Source: Centroberyx gerrardi (Eukaryota > Chordata > Actinopteri > Beryciformes > Berycidae). From it: a stretch of 64,000 bases of DNA. The translations under genes and the position numbers were made by a program. The stretch lies in assembly GCF_048128805.1 (NCBI RefSeq), contig NC_136005.1:12458975-12522974 (forward strand), in the 5' to 3' direction. Positions 13,814 through 26,430 of the stretch are shown piece after piece; the stretch's first letter is position 1, and the number at the start of each line of letters is the position of its first letter. Under the pieces are notes generated by a model that saw only the letters and a program-made list of their open reading frames with translations, had not been told where the DNA came from and searched no databases.

Positions 13814-14688
13814 CTAGTGTGGGAGAAAAGGGACAAACAGGGTACACCTCTCATTCGACAGTGAGGTCGTGGAACAGGGCCGGGTTGCCAGATGTTGAGA
13901 TTAATCCCCCTAGTAAGGCTGACGCCAGGCCACCCGCTACAGGAAATGAAGGAGATCTAATAAAGGAACTTGAATGCCACCCCCAGGTTTCAAAAGCATG
14001 AGGCCAGCAATAGTGTGCTGCCAAAAGCACAACACTAAGAACAAGAAGTACAGGGAAATGTAGTTACATTTATAGACTGTCACTGGTGGTTCAGTGTCAG
14101 GGCAAAATTAATGTATTACAGAACTGTCAGTGTCCATACAAAACAATGGGCCACACTAGGTCAGTCTAGGTGTGAACAATCCTTTATGTGTATTGTGTAA
14201 TAATATTCTCTTAAATCAATCAAGATAATATTTGCCTAAGTAGGACAAAAACAAGTGTTGGCACCAGTCAAAATCAAACAATTCCATATACCCCAAAATT
14301 AGTTCAGGAGGTTCGGGTTAGGACATTAGCTACTTCTCAAGGCGATTTAAAAGTTACACTCTATCTGGCCATATCGATATGGGCATCAGAATCTACAAAA
14401 TGAACAGTGGCAATCATTGGGCACAAATGGTGATCAAAAAAAAAAATCTGTACGATAATTTAGGGCTGGGCGATATGGCAAAAAATATGATCGCGATAAT
14501 TTTTTCCATATTGATCAATATCGATATTTATCACGATATATAATTTGATAATGCTGCCAGTTTGAAGAGTATCCTGATAATGACTGATGAAGCCTGAAGA
14601 AACCAGAGGGTTCATTAGTTAAACTTTAGAATATAGTTTATAACATAAAAAATAGAATAACATCAGAAGAGGGGCAGAAAAGCAGATT

Positions 14689-14736
14689 TCTACTTCTACT
14701 TAAAAGACACCTGTCTTTTAAGTAGAAGAAGTAGAT
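14689..14736. repeat. near-perfect hairpin inside the hAT element
   Basis: CTACTTCTACTTAAAAGACA is followed after two bases by its inverse, TGTCTTTTAAGTAGAAG..., with one extra AAG unit in the right arm. Confidence 0.85.
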
Positions 14737-14870
14737 TACTGTCAAAAGTGCCACAACTTGCCATTGTCAGACCATACATTTTACATTCATCCTGAATACT
14801 TTTATTTTGAAAAACATTGACAGGAAGTCTTGTCCTGATCCCGGCTAGCTTGACGCTCGTTGCTGTCAAG

Positions 14871-15003
14871 ATGTCGGCGTCGTTCAGCGTGTTGAAAAGC
14901 GGTTTCTCTGCTCTCTGGCCCGGTGGTTTCACTACATTCCTACACCGGACACCGCCGGTTAGATGTCCCGGTGGCAGACGGTGGCTGTCATGCGCACACA
15001 CAG
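14871..15003 (+). pseudogene. captured first exon with mitochondrial-type leader (inside transposon)
   Basis: An ATG after CAAG opens 44 codons, ending in CACACAG|GTATTT, a plausible donor. The peptide starts MSASFSVLKSGFSALWPGG and continues with Arg, Ser and Leu but almost no acidic residues, the composition of a mitochondrial presequence. Upstream and downstream sequence is CpG-containing like a 5' UTR and intron 1 (GCTAACGTTAGCT). I infer that a host first exon was captured. The donor gene is not identified, and the fragment may be untranslated here. Confidence 0.5.
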
Positions 15004-15994
15004 GTATTTAGTCGGTGCTGGCTAACGTTAGCTGTCCGTTTAGCTTCCACTGTCACTTCGGTTACTATCTGATGAAACGGACAACAACGAGCTCCTCACA
15101 TGATGAAATAGTATTTCATGTTACCTTTTTTGTTAACAATTTCCTCACGTGAGGATAACGCGAGTTCACTAGCCGTCGCTTTCGTGTCCCTCGGCACTCA
15201 TTTTTTTTCCTCTTTTCCAGAGGACATCCACTTTCTTCACCGGTAGCTCAAATAATGCTTTGCGGTAGGAAATGGGCGTGTACTTTGACGTGCAAGCCAA
15301 AAACTGCAGACTGACTGGCTGTTGTCGCGTTTATTTCTGCTGTGTGATAGGCTGTTAGATCTATCCATATCGAGTAAAACATGTCCAGAGTTTATCATCG
15401 TTATCGACATGAGTTCTATCGCGATCGTTTTATCGCCCAGCCCTACAATATTTGCATTCAGGCAGTTCAAGCACTGACCCACTGAACACTGTTACAGTTC
15501 GATATGAACTTTCCTGTAAATGACATGGCTCCTTGTGTCACAGCGTGGGTTCACATCTGCATTAGAGTGACCAAAACAGGTGCTTACCAACAAACAAATA
15601 AACAATGGAGAAGAGGATGGGAGGTGATCAACTGGACAACCCAACATCCTGATACAATGTGAGTAAGAGGGTGTAATAAGAAGCACTGCATTTACACTTT
15701 AAGATTTACCTTATCCAGAGTGACTAAGAATGAGTGAGGAGGTAGAGCTCCAGTGTCTTGCTAAGGGACACACTGACATGACATATGGCAGTTGATGGAC
15801 ATATTGGCTCTTGAGAGGATTGAACATGTGACCTTTCTGTTATGGGATAGTCTCTTTAACCTTAATCCACCCTGTCTGAACTAGTATGCTGTGTGCAAAG
15901 TAACTTAATACTCACTATGTCTATACTGTATAGTGTATAACATAATAATTGAAACATACTAATTTCTAGATGTTATAATGCAGTGTAAAGTCAA

Positions 15995-15997
<3 letters not shown>

Positions 15998-16033
<36 letters not shown>
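15998..16033. repeat. (GT)18 microsatellite
   Basis: Pure GT run. Confidence 0.98.
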
Positions 16034-16036
<3 letters not shown>

Positions 16037-17354
16037 AACTTACTGGTTTCCAGATTGCATAGGGCAGTGTATGCTGTATCCAGCCTGCTGAGAGAAGGAT
16101 CCCCAGGAACCAGAGGAGGCAAATATAGAACTCTAGAACACACAAGAAAATGCAAATCTGTGACACAGAGGAAAATACACGGTGACACATTATGACTGTG
16201 AACATCGTAAGTGCAATAGAGCCTACTCATAATGTTAGAACGTGGAAAACAAAAGTTCTTCTCTCTAGTGATGTTTCAACAAAACCCAAGGTGGAAATGA
16301 TCTGTTATCAAAATTGTTATATTTTCTAAATTAGGTGCAAAAGAATGCCATCACCACCACCAGACCAGTGCATTTTACCACCTGCTACAGTGAAAAAAAA
16401 ATTATAACACTATTAAGTTAAAATCAAACCATATATTTGCTCCACAGGGTCTTGAGAACTACAAAGCACCTACAATTGATGACAGAAAGAAAGCTGACTC
16501 AATCTAGATCCAGTGTAACTGTAAAATCTCTTAATATTTATGCTCATCTAAACAGTGATGCAAATGAATTATCTGAATTAAATCAGCAGCTGCACTCAGC
16601 GCTCACTACCAGAATATCAGTCTGAGAAATCACTTCTTTTATCAGTACGTTACACATCTCTAGATGACTGTCCTGCTGCATAGACGTCATGCATCAATCC
16701 TCAGATGTCAAATAGTAAATTCATAGGGGCCACTGTTTGTGTCTTAGGTTCAGGTAGAGTTGAAGAGCCATTAGACATGATGACAGTCATGAGACGGAGG
16801 GCTATGAGGGCTAAGAGTTAAGAGATAAACACCTAATCAGTTCAACCTAATTCAGCTTTCACACTGCAGAACCTGTGGTGCATCAGTGTCACATCCTGGA
16901 GTGCAAACCCACACACTGTTTTGTACTTTAGTGCCTACACTTGAATAAACAGTTTAAGGACTGCTAAGATATTCCTTGGTTTCATCAGCACAACTCAAAA
17001 GGTTCTTTCATTTTAACCAATGAGATAAACTTACTCAACAAATCATAAAGCAAGAGCATGCCAAGCCATAGTGAATGCAACACTTGAGTTAAAAATACTC
17101 AAAAGGTAAAGTAGATTAGCTGAAGATACACTGAGGGACTTGTTTGCCTCTTATCAAGTGATGGGTTGTGAGATAAAAGGCGCTTCTCTATTGCTGTTGT
17201 CTTTGCACAGATATGCAATCAAAAATAAGAACTGCACTTGTATTCATAGATCAGGCACATGGAGGTGATTATATTAGAAGATGACGACCTAGGGAAGTGA
17301 AGTGAGTATGAATGTTGGACCTAAATGAAGGCACATGAAAACATCTCTGCATAC
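16034..17354. other. presumed intron
   Basis: No coding or repeat signal supported. Confidence 0.4.
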
Positions 17355-17443
17355 CTCCATGTTAGAGGAGGCCACAGTGAACAAGCTGCTGTCCAGCTGA
17401 GGGCCTTCTGGATGCAGGTAGTTATCCCCGTCCATGGCCAGCG
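17355..17443 (-). CDS. candidate start exon of unidentified minus-strand gene
   Basis: On the minus strand, CCCTCCCCTCAG (acceptor) leads into an 89-base segment with ATG in a strong context (GCCATGG, ATG at 17433-17435), then 26 more codons up to a GAG|GTATGC donor. The peptide begins MDGDNYLHPEGPQLDSS and is acidic and Ser-rich, as in many transcription-factor N-termini. I do not recognise the family. A DGDNY-like start is faintly reminiscent of TOX-type HMG proteins, but that is not evidence. The exon ends in phase 0. Confidence 0.45.
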
Positions 17444-20400
17444 CTGAGGGGAGGGTGGGCATCAGACCGCAGCTTCACACATGACCACCAGCTGACTTAG
17501 GCTACACACCCTCCGACCACCACCCACAAGCTGGCTGTGTCCGAGTGAGTACTTCTAGCAATGGCAAATGCTCTCCATGACCTGAGGAGGACAGAGGGGC
17601 GAGAGAAAAAGGAGAGGGACGTAAAGAAAAATGGAGAGAGGGAGGGAAACATCAGAAATGTTGCAGACAGGTTTTCCAATAAACTAATATAACTAAGGCA
17701 AATCTTGGGAGAGGTGTATAACAATATGTGCAAGAACTATCAAGTATAGCAAAGGCTACACTTGAAAGACCGATCTGGACTGAAAATCAGCAAGGGGAAC
17801 TATGAAGGCAACAGTACCACAAACATCAGAGAGTGGCCCATCTCACTTCATTTAGATAACATCCATATTCAAAGTGGGGGGGAAAGTGGCCCCAAAATGC
17901 TGCTCATGCCCTAAATAAGACATAAATTAAACACAAAAAGCTGCAAGAATGGGCCTACACTGCACAACAGATGAGCTACACATTATCAAAGGCTATTAAA
18001 AACAGTTAAAGTGCCATGTAAATTTTTAATTTAAAAAACTGAACACAGGCTAAATCCAATTATTTTTAACATATGAACCCAATTGGAGAAATAATTGGTC
18101 TGTCTGTAACTTCAAGACTGATTCTAGTTGCCTTTGTCACCACACACACCATGTAGTTGAATTCAGCGCTTATTTGTAATGCAGAGTGTGAGCTCATACT
18201 TTCTGACTGACAGCCCTCATTAGCTGTATGTCATCTGACATCACTGAAGGTTCCTCATCCGTCAGAGAACTCATTACACTCACTGTAGGAGGCCGACAAT
18301 CAGAATGATTGGCCTGGGCTGGAGATGAACAGGTCTATTCCCAGGCAGAGCAGCTCAATGTTAACCTATAGTGGAACACTGGATATATTTTGTTTTCTGA
18401 CATTATAATACACAATCAAAATCATAGGTGGCTCAACTTGGTCCTTGCTGCTGCAGACTAATTTAATTTGTGTTTCACTATGAAAGATGCATATCAGGTA
18501 AACCTACAGACTGTCAGCACTAATTGTGTGCACTTTCTGGTCTCTGTTAATTTGACAAGTGAAAATACAATATGCCAACAAGCAAACAGCATTAAATTAT
18601 TACCGGATAACACAAAGTTGAAGGACATTCCATCGTGGTGCTTAAATCATTTGGCAGGAAGGAACAAAATGCTGATGCACTCAAGCTGAACGCTATTATT
18701 AATTTCCACCATCATAAAGTGTGACCAGCCATAATCAGCAGTTACATCTACCAATTATTGACCGTTTAAAAAAGCACTAATGGGCCCTAATTCATCAGTC
18801 CAACCGATAAATGAGTTGACCTCTACATTCAACAGGTATTACTCCAATGTTAGAACAGTGCAGGCTATTCCATGAGTTTCCCCAGCTATAGGAGAGAACA
18901 AGTATTTGCAAAACCTTAAAAGAATAAGTCATTAATAAAGTTTACATGTAGTCACAAAACCCTTTATGTAATAACGGCTTCATGTTTGTGCCCTTTTAGG
19001 TTCTTTAGATCTATAGATCTCCGGTACAGTGACAATAGTACTATCAGTGACTGGATAACAGTCCAGGCCTGAGTCAGTGAAGCGGCTCCAAATGCTGGGC
19101 CTCTTATTACCATGCCTCAAGTCACAAAGGGCCGCTTGAACAGTGGGATTCTTCCTAGCTAATTTTCCTACAGTTTGATTGGAAAATCAGCTTGCAAAGC
19201 TGTGCAACAGTGACCTCTTTGTAACTGGAGATTGGTGGCTGGGGCTCTCAGGTTTTGGGCCAACTTTACCTTACAAACGTACTGGTAGCAGCTATCTGAC
19301 CGAGTTCACATGCAAATGCACTAAGATGCGGGCGATGCCAAAGCCCTACTTTGCAGAGGATATCAAACAAAGATTTCAGTCTTTTTTTATTGCTTATTTT
19401 ATTACTTTTGTTTATTCTTCTTTTTTTACTTTTCCTGTTTTGTCCTTTTTTAAATTTTATCATTAACCGTTTTGTTATGTGATAATCATACAAAAAAGGT
19501 TGAATGGCCACAAGCTTGAAGTGGTTATCACATGAAATGATTTCAGGAACAAATAAAAAGGTTCATTCCAAAATAACATTATCTTTTGAAATAATGACTG
19601 ATAAAATGATTGAGCAAATAATGGTACTTTTTGAAAAGATAGTAGGTAACATAAATTCTTCTTAAAATAGAACTTTTACAGACTAGATCTTCTCTATTTT
19701 GGTAAAATGAATGATGAATATAATGAAAAATTTAAAGACTAAGTTAACATGATCACTTGAATCACTTAAACTGTCCCATAAATTACATATGCTCCCCTGT
19801 AATTGGGGAACTGACCACAATGACCTGCAATGTTCTAATATGGTTTCACACAGGGGCCAAATTACCCTGAATCAAAAGCTGTCAGTCTGTACTTTTGCTG
19901 CCCAACACTCATAATTTGATGGAAATACTAATTAGAAGAGTGTGCAGCTCATTGTCCTATGTGTGCATTTGATTGTATGATCAAAAACAAGGACAACAGA
20001 TCAGTTTCTGGTTCTCTCAGACATATTGAAAGACAAACCAGTGATTTATTAACAAATATCTAAAAGCATTACTAACTGCAGTTCTAGACTGGAAGCTTTA
20101 GCAAATATGCCACACACCTCCATCGGCCCTCTCCAGTTTGACCGCTGAATCAATCCAACCTCTCAGCACCCCACAATGCATGTCTGTGTAACGTCAATCA
20201 CACTCCCTCTCCCCACACTAATCAAACCCTTACCTTCCTTCTCCTCTCCCTTCCTCCATTCTTTCCTCCACCTTTCTCCCCCAATCTGGAACATAGGCCA
20301 GACGTGTTCACTGGGGACAAAGCTGAGGTAATAAATCCTAATAGAGTTCATGAGGGTCTAAATAAGAAGGCCTTTGTGTGTTTTTGCGCGTGTGTGTGTG

Positions 20401-23374
20401 TACGTGTGAGGGAGAGAGAGAGACCTGACCCAACATATTCGCCACTCACGCCAATACACACATACAAAAGGGAGGCCATTTTACTCCCAGGCTGCCAGTG
20501 TGATATTGCTGCAAATCTCGTGTGGGGAAGCCCAGTCCAAAGAACCAGCCAGCAAACTATCCAGCCATACATGGCGGGAGGTCCTTCGGGCAGTCTATAT
20601 TGGGAGGGGGGAAGCCAGTAGGATATTGGATATTGTCTGAATATGTAGAGGCAGCTTGCAGCCTCCGAGGATCAGATGAGGAAAGGGCCGGGAAAGCAAG
20701 GCAGATCAGGGCAGACTGGGAGTGTGAATAGAGGCCTTGTGAGGCTCTGTTAAGTGTCGCCTTGCAGAACAGCACATACAGCAACACCCTGAGGACGCTC
20801 CAGCCTTGGAAGCATGGGAGGTTCTCAAATATCTTGCCACGTATGTCGAGCTCATCCTCGGTCAAAGCTCATAGAAGCAAAACAGACCCACGGTGGTCTT
20901 GGAACACACTTAGGGAAATATCAACTCAGAAATGTATTCATGTCACATGAGAGACCCCATTTATGATTTCTCAGAGGGCTGCAGGTGAAACAGCTGATGA
21001 TCAACATAAGCCTAGAGGTAGCCAGAGCAGAGTGAGTATGACAGTTGATATATATAGCTTGCAAGGGGTGTGTGTTTTCATGGGGAGTGGGTGGTCTGGG
21101 AGAGATTATAAATTCCTGGGCAGACAGGAATGATTTCATCGGTGAGTGTGACAACTGACAAAACAACAATCTCAGGTCTTCTCCTTATTAGCCTCAGTGG
21201 AAGCGCCCTCTCTCACTCCATCATCCCTCCTGCTCTCTGGGATTGATTCCCAGTATAACCAACGTCCTCCCCGCATCTTCTTCCCACAGTAGCCCCCGCT
21301 CCCCCTACCAACCGGTAGCCGTGCCAACCACCGGTTAGTGTCTCCTAGCAACAGGGAGGTGTCTGTCTCCCCCCCCCAACCCCTCCACCCCTCCCAGCAA
21401 GTCTCTGAGGACAATCGATACTGATCATTATAAGAGTAGTCCCAGATGTCCCCTTCCTGTAAGGCCTCTCATTACCGGAAAACAGGAAAAACTCCCTGCT
21501 AGCGCTAACCTCCACAGAGAGGGGCAGAGGGAGTGATGGAGAAAGCGAGCGGTAGGGAGGGGAGGGTGGGAGATAGGGAAGACGGAAAGAGGGAAAATAA
21601 GAGAGAGTGAGAGTGAGACATGCCCGATGGGGCGCATTGGTGGGAGGGTAAACACGGGGGGATGTTATTCATTCAGCAGAAAATAGCACACACATAACCA
21701 ATGAGGAAATCATTTTCTACCCATGCTTGATTATTTAAAAATGTCTGTTTACTACTAGTCGATATCTGGATTTAGCGTGACTACTATGCAAAATGTGTAT
21801 GGCTACTATTCTGGGGAGTACCGGAACCATTTGGAGATAAGACAGTAATACTGAAATCCTGACCTTTTGTTATTAAGCGGTTTAAAGCTTGCAAGCTTGC
21901 AGTGGCCAGTAGGTCTTTGAGCGAGAGAGAGAGGGAGAGGTGGGGGTGCAGGGAGGTATTAAGGATACTAGGGGCATGTGTGTCTCTCTCTTGCAGCGTA
22001 ATCTGTTAATTGCTTCAGAGGCTACTGCTGGTTTTGGTAGACCCCCCTCCCATGTGTCTCTCTCTCTCCATCTCCCTCTCTCTGGGTGGCCTGACACTAA
22101 GGCAAAGGGTAGGAAGATTAGGCTATTTCGTACAATTGTAAAATCTTAAAAAAAAAAAAAATGTAGGAGTTACCAACAAGCAGACCTAAACCTATGCATT
22201 GAACAAAGGTTGTCAAGACTCGGAGACCATGCAATTAAGTGATATTTTGAGGCATATGTGCTGTTAGAAACAGTATTCCCTGTGTTGTGGCAGATTCTAG
22301 GCCAGTTCCTTCCCCTTGGCTATGTGACTCACTCTCTGTGCCTGTCCGCCAGCCAGGCAGAGGTTAACAAGCAGCACGCCTCTGTCACTTCAAAAAACAC
22401 AAGATGTGTGTTCACCATGTTGTTAGTTGCAGCATCCAACATGTGCTTGCAAGCACATCAGGCGAGAGGTTAAGCATAGTCTCTGGTAGTGATGACTCTG
22501 GTTGTTTGGTGGTGGCCTCGCTGACTGTCAGTGCCTGCTGGAGCACATGGAAGTCATCCAGGGAAGTGTGACTTCCTTAAGCCGTTAAGTCACGGCTAAA
22601 CGCTCACGAGGAGGACCACCATCCTGCCCTGCGCGTGTGCAGTCTTGCTCATGAATAAACACACACACACACACAAATGTGGAGCATTTACGCATGGTCT
22701 CACACTCATATATACCCCACATTGAAATTCTTTCTGCATACCCATGTGCATATGATGGGATAAGGACAGGGACACAGTTCCCATTACCTTATCATTTTAC
22801 AAAATACATTTATATTTTATGCATTTAGCTAAATGTCACTTACAAGTGCCTGTGTCCCTACAATGATCATGCATGACAGAGAAGTGCCAAGTAAATAAAT
22901 ACAAGCTAGGGAGAAAATAGTATATATACAGGAGCATGATCATTGCCCTGCTTTCTGTTGTCTCCCCCCGTGACTTAATTTCCCTTGCCAGTAGCCAGGA
23001 AGGATAACTGTGCAGGAGAGAAGCATGTTCTATTCTATTCTGTAGCAGAAAAATCAAGGGCTTGCAGCCTAGGTTCATTCTTTGAACCTCATCCCTCTAT
23101 CCTGCTGACAAACGCAGCCTCACCACCTCTCATGTATTTCCTCACTCCTCACTCTCAGGCACACTCATCTTCTCATCGCTCTCTCTTTGGGGCCTGGCAT
23201 TAAATCCTTCTTAAGGCACAGAGAAAATCCTTCAACGCACAGCTCCGCTTCATCTTTATTAACCACCTTCTCAGAATCAGCGCCTTGTGGCAGGGAGTGG
23301 AAAGAACAAACACTCGGAGGCCAGGAAACACACACACAGTATCACAGAAAAAGAGAGAGGGTGGCCGATACGAA
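17444..23374. other. presumed intron
   Basis: Unique-looking sequence with GA-rich patches (about 17580-17650, 20410-20425, 21530-21620, 21915-21945). Balanced stretches such as 18200-18350 could be regulatory; no exon is supported. Confidence 0.4.
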
Positions 23375-23382
23375 GTATGAAG

Positions 23383-24693
23383 TAGGGATGCACCGATCCG
23401 ACTTTTTCAGTCCAGATACCGATACCGATAACTGGGCTTTGGGTATCGGCCGATACCAAGTACCGATCCGATACCAGTGTTTAATTAATAAACTGTAGGC
23501 TATGCCTCACTGTGTGGAAGAGACTGGGATCATTCTTTTATGTGTAAGGCAGCATCAGGCTTGACTTTAACATTGCTTTCCTAACTTTGTAAAACAAAAT
23601 GTAACAAATAAATACATAGATATAAATGTACTCAATTGTTATTTATTATTAAAATAATAAATAATCGTGCTCCAGCAACTTGGTAAAACATCTTCAAAAT
23701 TAACAGGAATTACAATTCAAGTGTAAACCTTTTAAATGCAGCAACAAATTGGTCAGGAATTAAAATTCCAGTATAAAACAATACAACTGCATCAAATGAG
23801 AACAAAATGTAAACATTAAATCACAATTAAGTCACAAACTAGTGCAAACAAACTTGATAAATTAAATCACAATTCACACAAGTAGTATAAACAAGTAACT
23901 TGGTAAAAACAAAACATTCAAAATATGCAGAATAAGCCTAAATTACTGAAATAACTCTGGTTTAACTGGTAATCTTGCTTTATGAAACAGCCCTCAGAAA
24001 AAAAATCAAGGTATGTTAGTCTGACTATGTGTCGGCCGAATGGAGCAGCAGTACCTGACGAACACGGAAAACACTTTAAATCGTGTTGTGGCAGGAAACA
24101 ACGTTGACCTACAGCCGAGTCCCCGTAAACCTTGGATTTATGAATGGAGTCTGGCTGGACGCGCCGATTGTATAATTGGTGGAAAACTACTTTACCTCGC
24201 AGGTTAAATGGCAGCCTGCTCGGCCGCGCGGTGACCCGGGAGAGTTTAAACATATAACCGAGACAAAGTATTCATGCAGGTGTGTTTTTAACTACCGAGC
24301 ATCAGCACCGACCCCCGGTCAGCTCACCCCGACCCCGGCTCTGTTATGAGAGTTGGGCGCCAGGTTAGCTTGTTAGCCTGGATGCTAGCTGCGGGAGGCT
24401 CGCGCCCCACGAGCGAGAATTCAGTGCGGGAGACGCTGCGCGCGGCAGGCGGGATCCTCCGGGATCCTCCGGGATCCTCCGGAGCTGCTGGACCGGAGGA
24501 GCCACCGGACGGACCGAAGGCAAATGGCCGGGTCAACCGGCGCGCTGCTGACGCATGACGTAGTATGCGCACGTAGACATAAACATAGAATTGAATTGAA
24601 TAGATCGGCCCCATTGTCACCGATACCCGATCCAGCTATTTGAGTCAGTATCGGACCGATATCCGATATCAGTATCGGATCGGTGCATCCCTA
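23383..24693. mobile_element. hAT-type DNA transposon, non-autonomous, 1311 bp
   Basis: The terminal inverted repeats are TAGGGATGCACCGATCCG and CGGATCGGTGCATCCCTA. The flanks are a perfect 8-base duplication, GTATGAAG, at 23375-23382 and 24694-24701, the hallmark of hAT insertion. Several GATACCGAT-type subterminal motifs lie inside each end. No transposase frame is present. The interior turns CpG-rich at about 24200-24560 and contains a triplicated GGGATCCTCC unit. The intact duplication suggests a fairly recent insertion. Confidence 0.92.
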
Positions 24694-25131
24694 GTATGAA
24701 GCAGAGCTGTAACGTTTAAACACATGCATGTACGTATGTGCGCACACACACACACATTTCACATGACAGGGCAAACCTTTGGCATCTGTTCCTGTCCTTT
24801 AGTTCTCTGCATCTGTCTTCAGTACTGACAAGCCAACTGACAACAACCATTCATTCCAATGCACCACAGTCACTCATTACAATCTGACTCCATCAGCATC
24901 TCTCCTCATCAGTAATCAGGTTAGAAATGATCAGGGCCATGCTGCTTTATACCAGAGCAGCAGGGGGGCTGTTAGTTGGTTATGATTGCCTAGACTGGCT
25001 GGATTCATTAGTTACTGTGATTAAATATTCATAAAAGGAACAAGTTACTTCCCTGGGAAACACAGGGCTCTGTCATTCAAAACAGCCTGCATTATTAATC
25101 AGCACCTTTTTCAACACAAAAGGCCCACAGT

Positions 25132-25138
<7 letters not shown>

Positions 25139-25183
<45 letters not shown>
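25139..25183. repeat. (CA)n microsatellite
   Basis: About 22 CA units without interruption. Confidence 0.98.
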
Positions 25184-25185
<2 letters not shown>

Positions 25186-26155
25186 CATGAACAGACATCT
25201 TTAAGCACATACATGGAAAGACATAGACATTACCTATCTACCCATCACCCCCCCCTCCTGCACACAAATTTTCCATTCAGTATTACAGACAGTACCATAA
25301 AGGAACTGTGAACAGCCTAGTGACAGGGCAGGACACTGGATAGAGAATAATGATCAAATGACTGCGTAACCAAATCTGCTGTCTTATCAAAAGCCGGGAA
25401 ATGGAAACAAATTGGGTTTTAAGAGCCTGTTGTTATTGCATTTCGCCCGTTCAAATATTTATCAAACAGGGTCTCTGGACTGGGACAGCACAGAGGAACA
25501 CAACAAAAAAAGGGGCAGTCATTTGAATGGTCCGGCCTATCTGAAAGGCAAGGTTCATAGATTTACTTACAACGATTCATCTTAACTAGATTCTCATCAA
25601 CCCACTCCAAGTGGCTATTAAGCGCCATCTTGGCATTGATGATGAATATCACTGTTACCACAAACACCAGCTGATCGAGACATTAAAGTGATTTATCCAC
25701 AAAGGGGGAACTTAATAGAGCCCGTGTGGCTCAGAGGATGCTTTTGTTGTGGTAAATAAAGAAAGGTACACGCGAGGAGAGACGAAAGAAAAGCAAAAAA
25801 AAGGGAGGCGGGGGGCAGAGAAGAGTTAGACAATTAACAGCTACGCTAAAGGGGTGCACAGAAGAGCAGAGAAGAAGAAAAAGATCACAAACAATGGTTT
25901 ACAGTGGCTTGACGACACTCATCTAGGAGCTAACCCATCTATCCCCACTTCTACCACCACCACCACCCACCAGAAATAGATCAAAGGCCGACTAGATCAA
26001 AGGGAGAAGGATCCACTTAACTGCCTGTTTGCCCCGTTTTCCTCTGTCATCTTATTTCCTCAGGACAGACAGAAGGATGATGACATATGCTGGCTGAATG
26101 TGGCTCTCTATGCCGTCATTGCTCTGGTTCAACTGCTAGTTAGGTGAACAGACAA

Positions 26156-26430
26156 TAGCTGGGTTTCCATCCAAGAATTTTTATATAGTACAGTACGGAA
26201 TTAGAAAGGCAGAATGGAAATGGCAATTTTTGAGAACATTTACTGATTGCACAAAAGGATTGAGGCGGAAAAGATTTTGTCAAAAATGACATTATGCCAT
26301 GAATAGTGATGGAAATGAATTTGTCAAATAAATAATGATGTAACCTAAAGGCTCTCAACATACTTCTCCTGGATGTGTTTTCTCACATAGCTCCATTCAG
26401 GAAACCTATTTATTTGTTTCAACCCAGCTA
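26156..26430. mobile_element. MITE-like element with TAGCTGGGTTTCCATCC-type ends
   Basis: The left end TAGCTGGGTTTCCA and the right end TTTCAACCCAGCTA are inverted over about 14 bases, 275 bases apart, with an A+T-rich non-coding interior. The superfamily is not decided; the target duplication is not clear. Confidence 0.6.

Larger units (their letters stand above)
14461..15445. mobile_element. hAT-like transposon with foreign interior, 985 bp
   Basis: The ends TAGGGCTGGGCGATATGG and ATCGCCCAGCCCTA are inverted copies. The 8-base flanks CGATAATT and CAATATTT agree at six positions. Subterminal TATCGATAT/ATCGCGAT motifs repeat near both ends. There is no transposase. The middle is GC- and CpG-richer than both ends and includes an exon-like open segment (14871-15003) and a near-perfect hairpin at 14689-14736. 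Confidence 0.82.

Noticed and set aside
14817..15011. Independent 64-codon gene
   Set aside because: It lies wholly inside a transposon and its frame runs into an apparent splice donor; better read as a captured exon.
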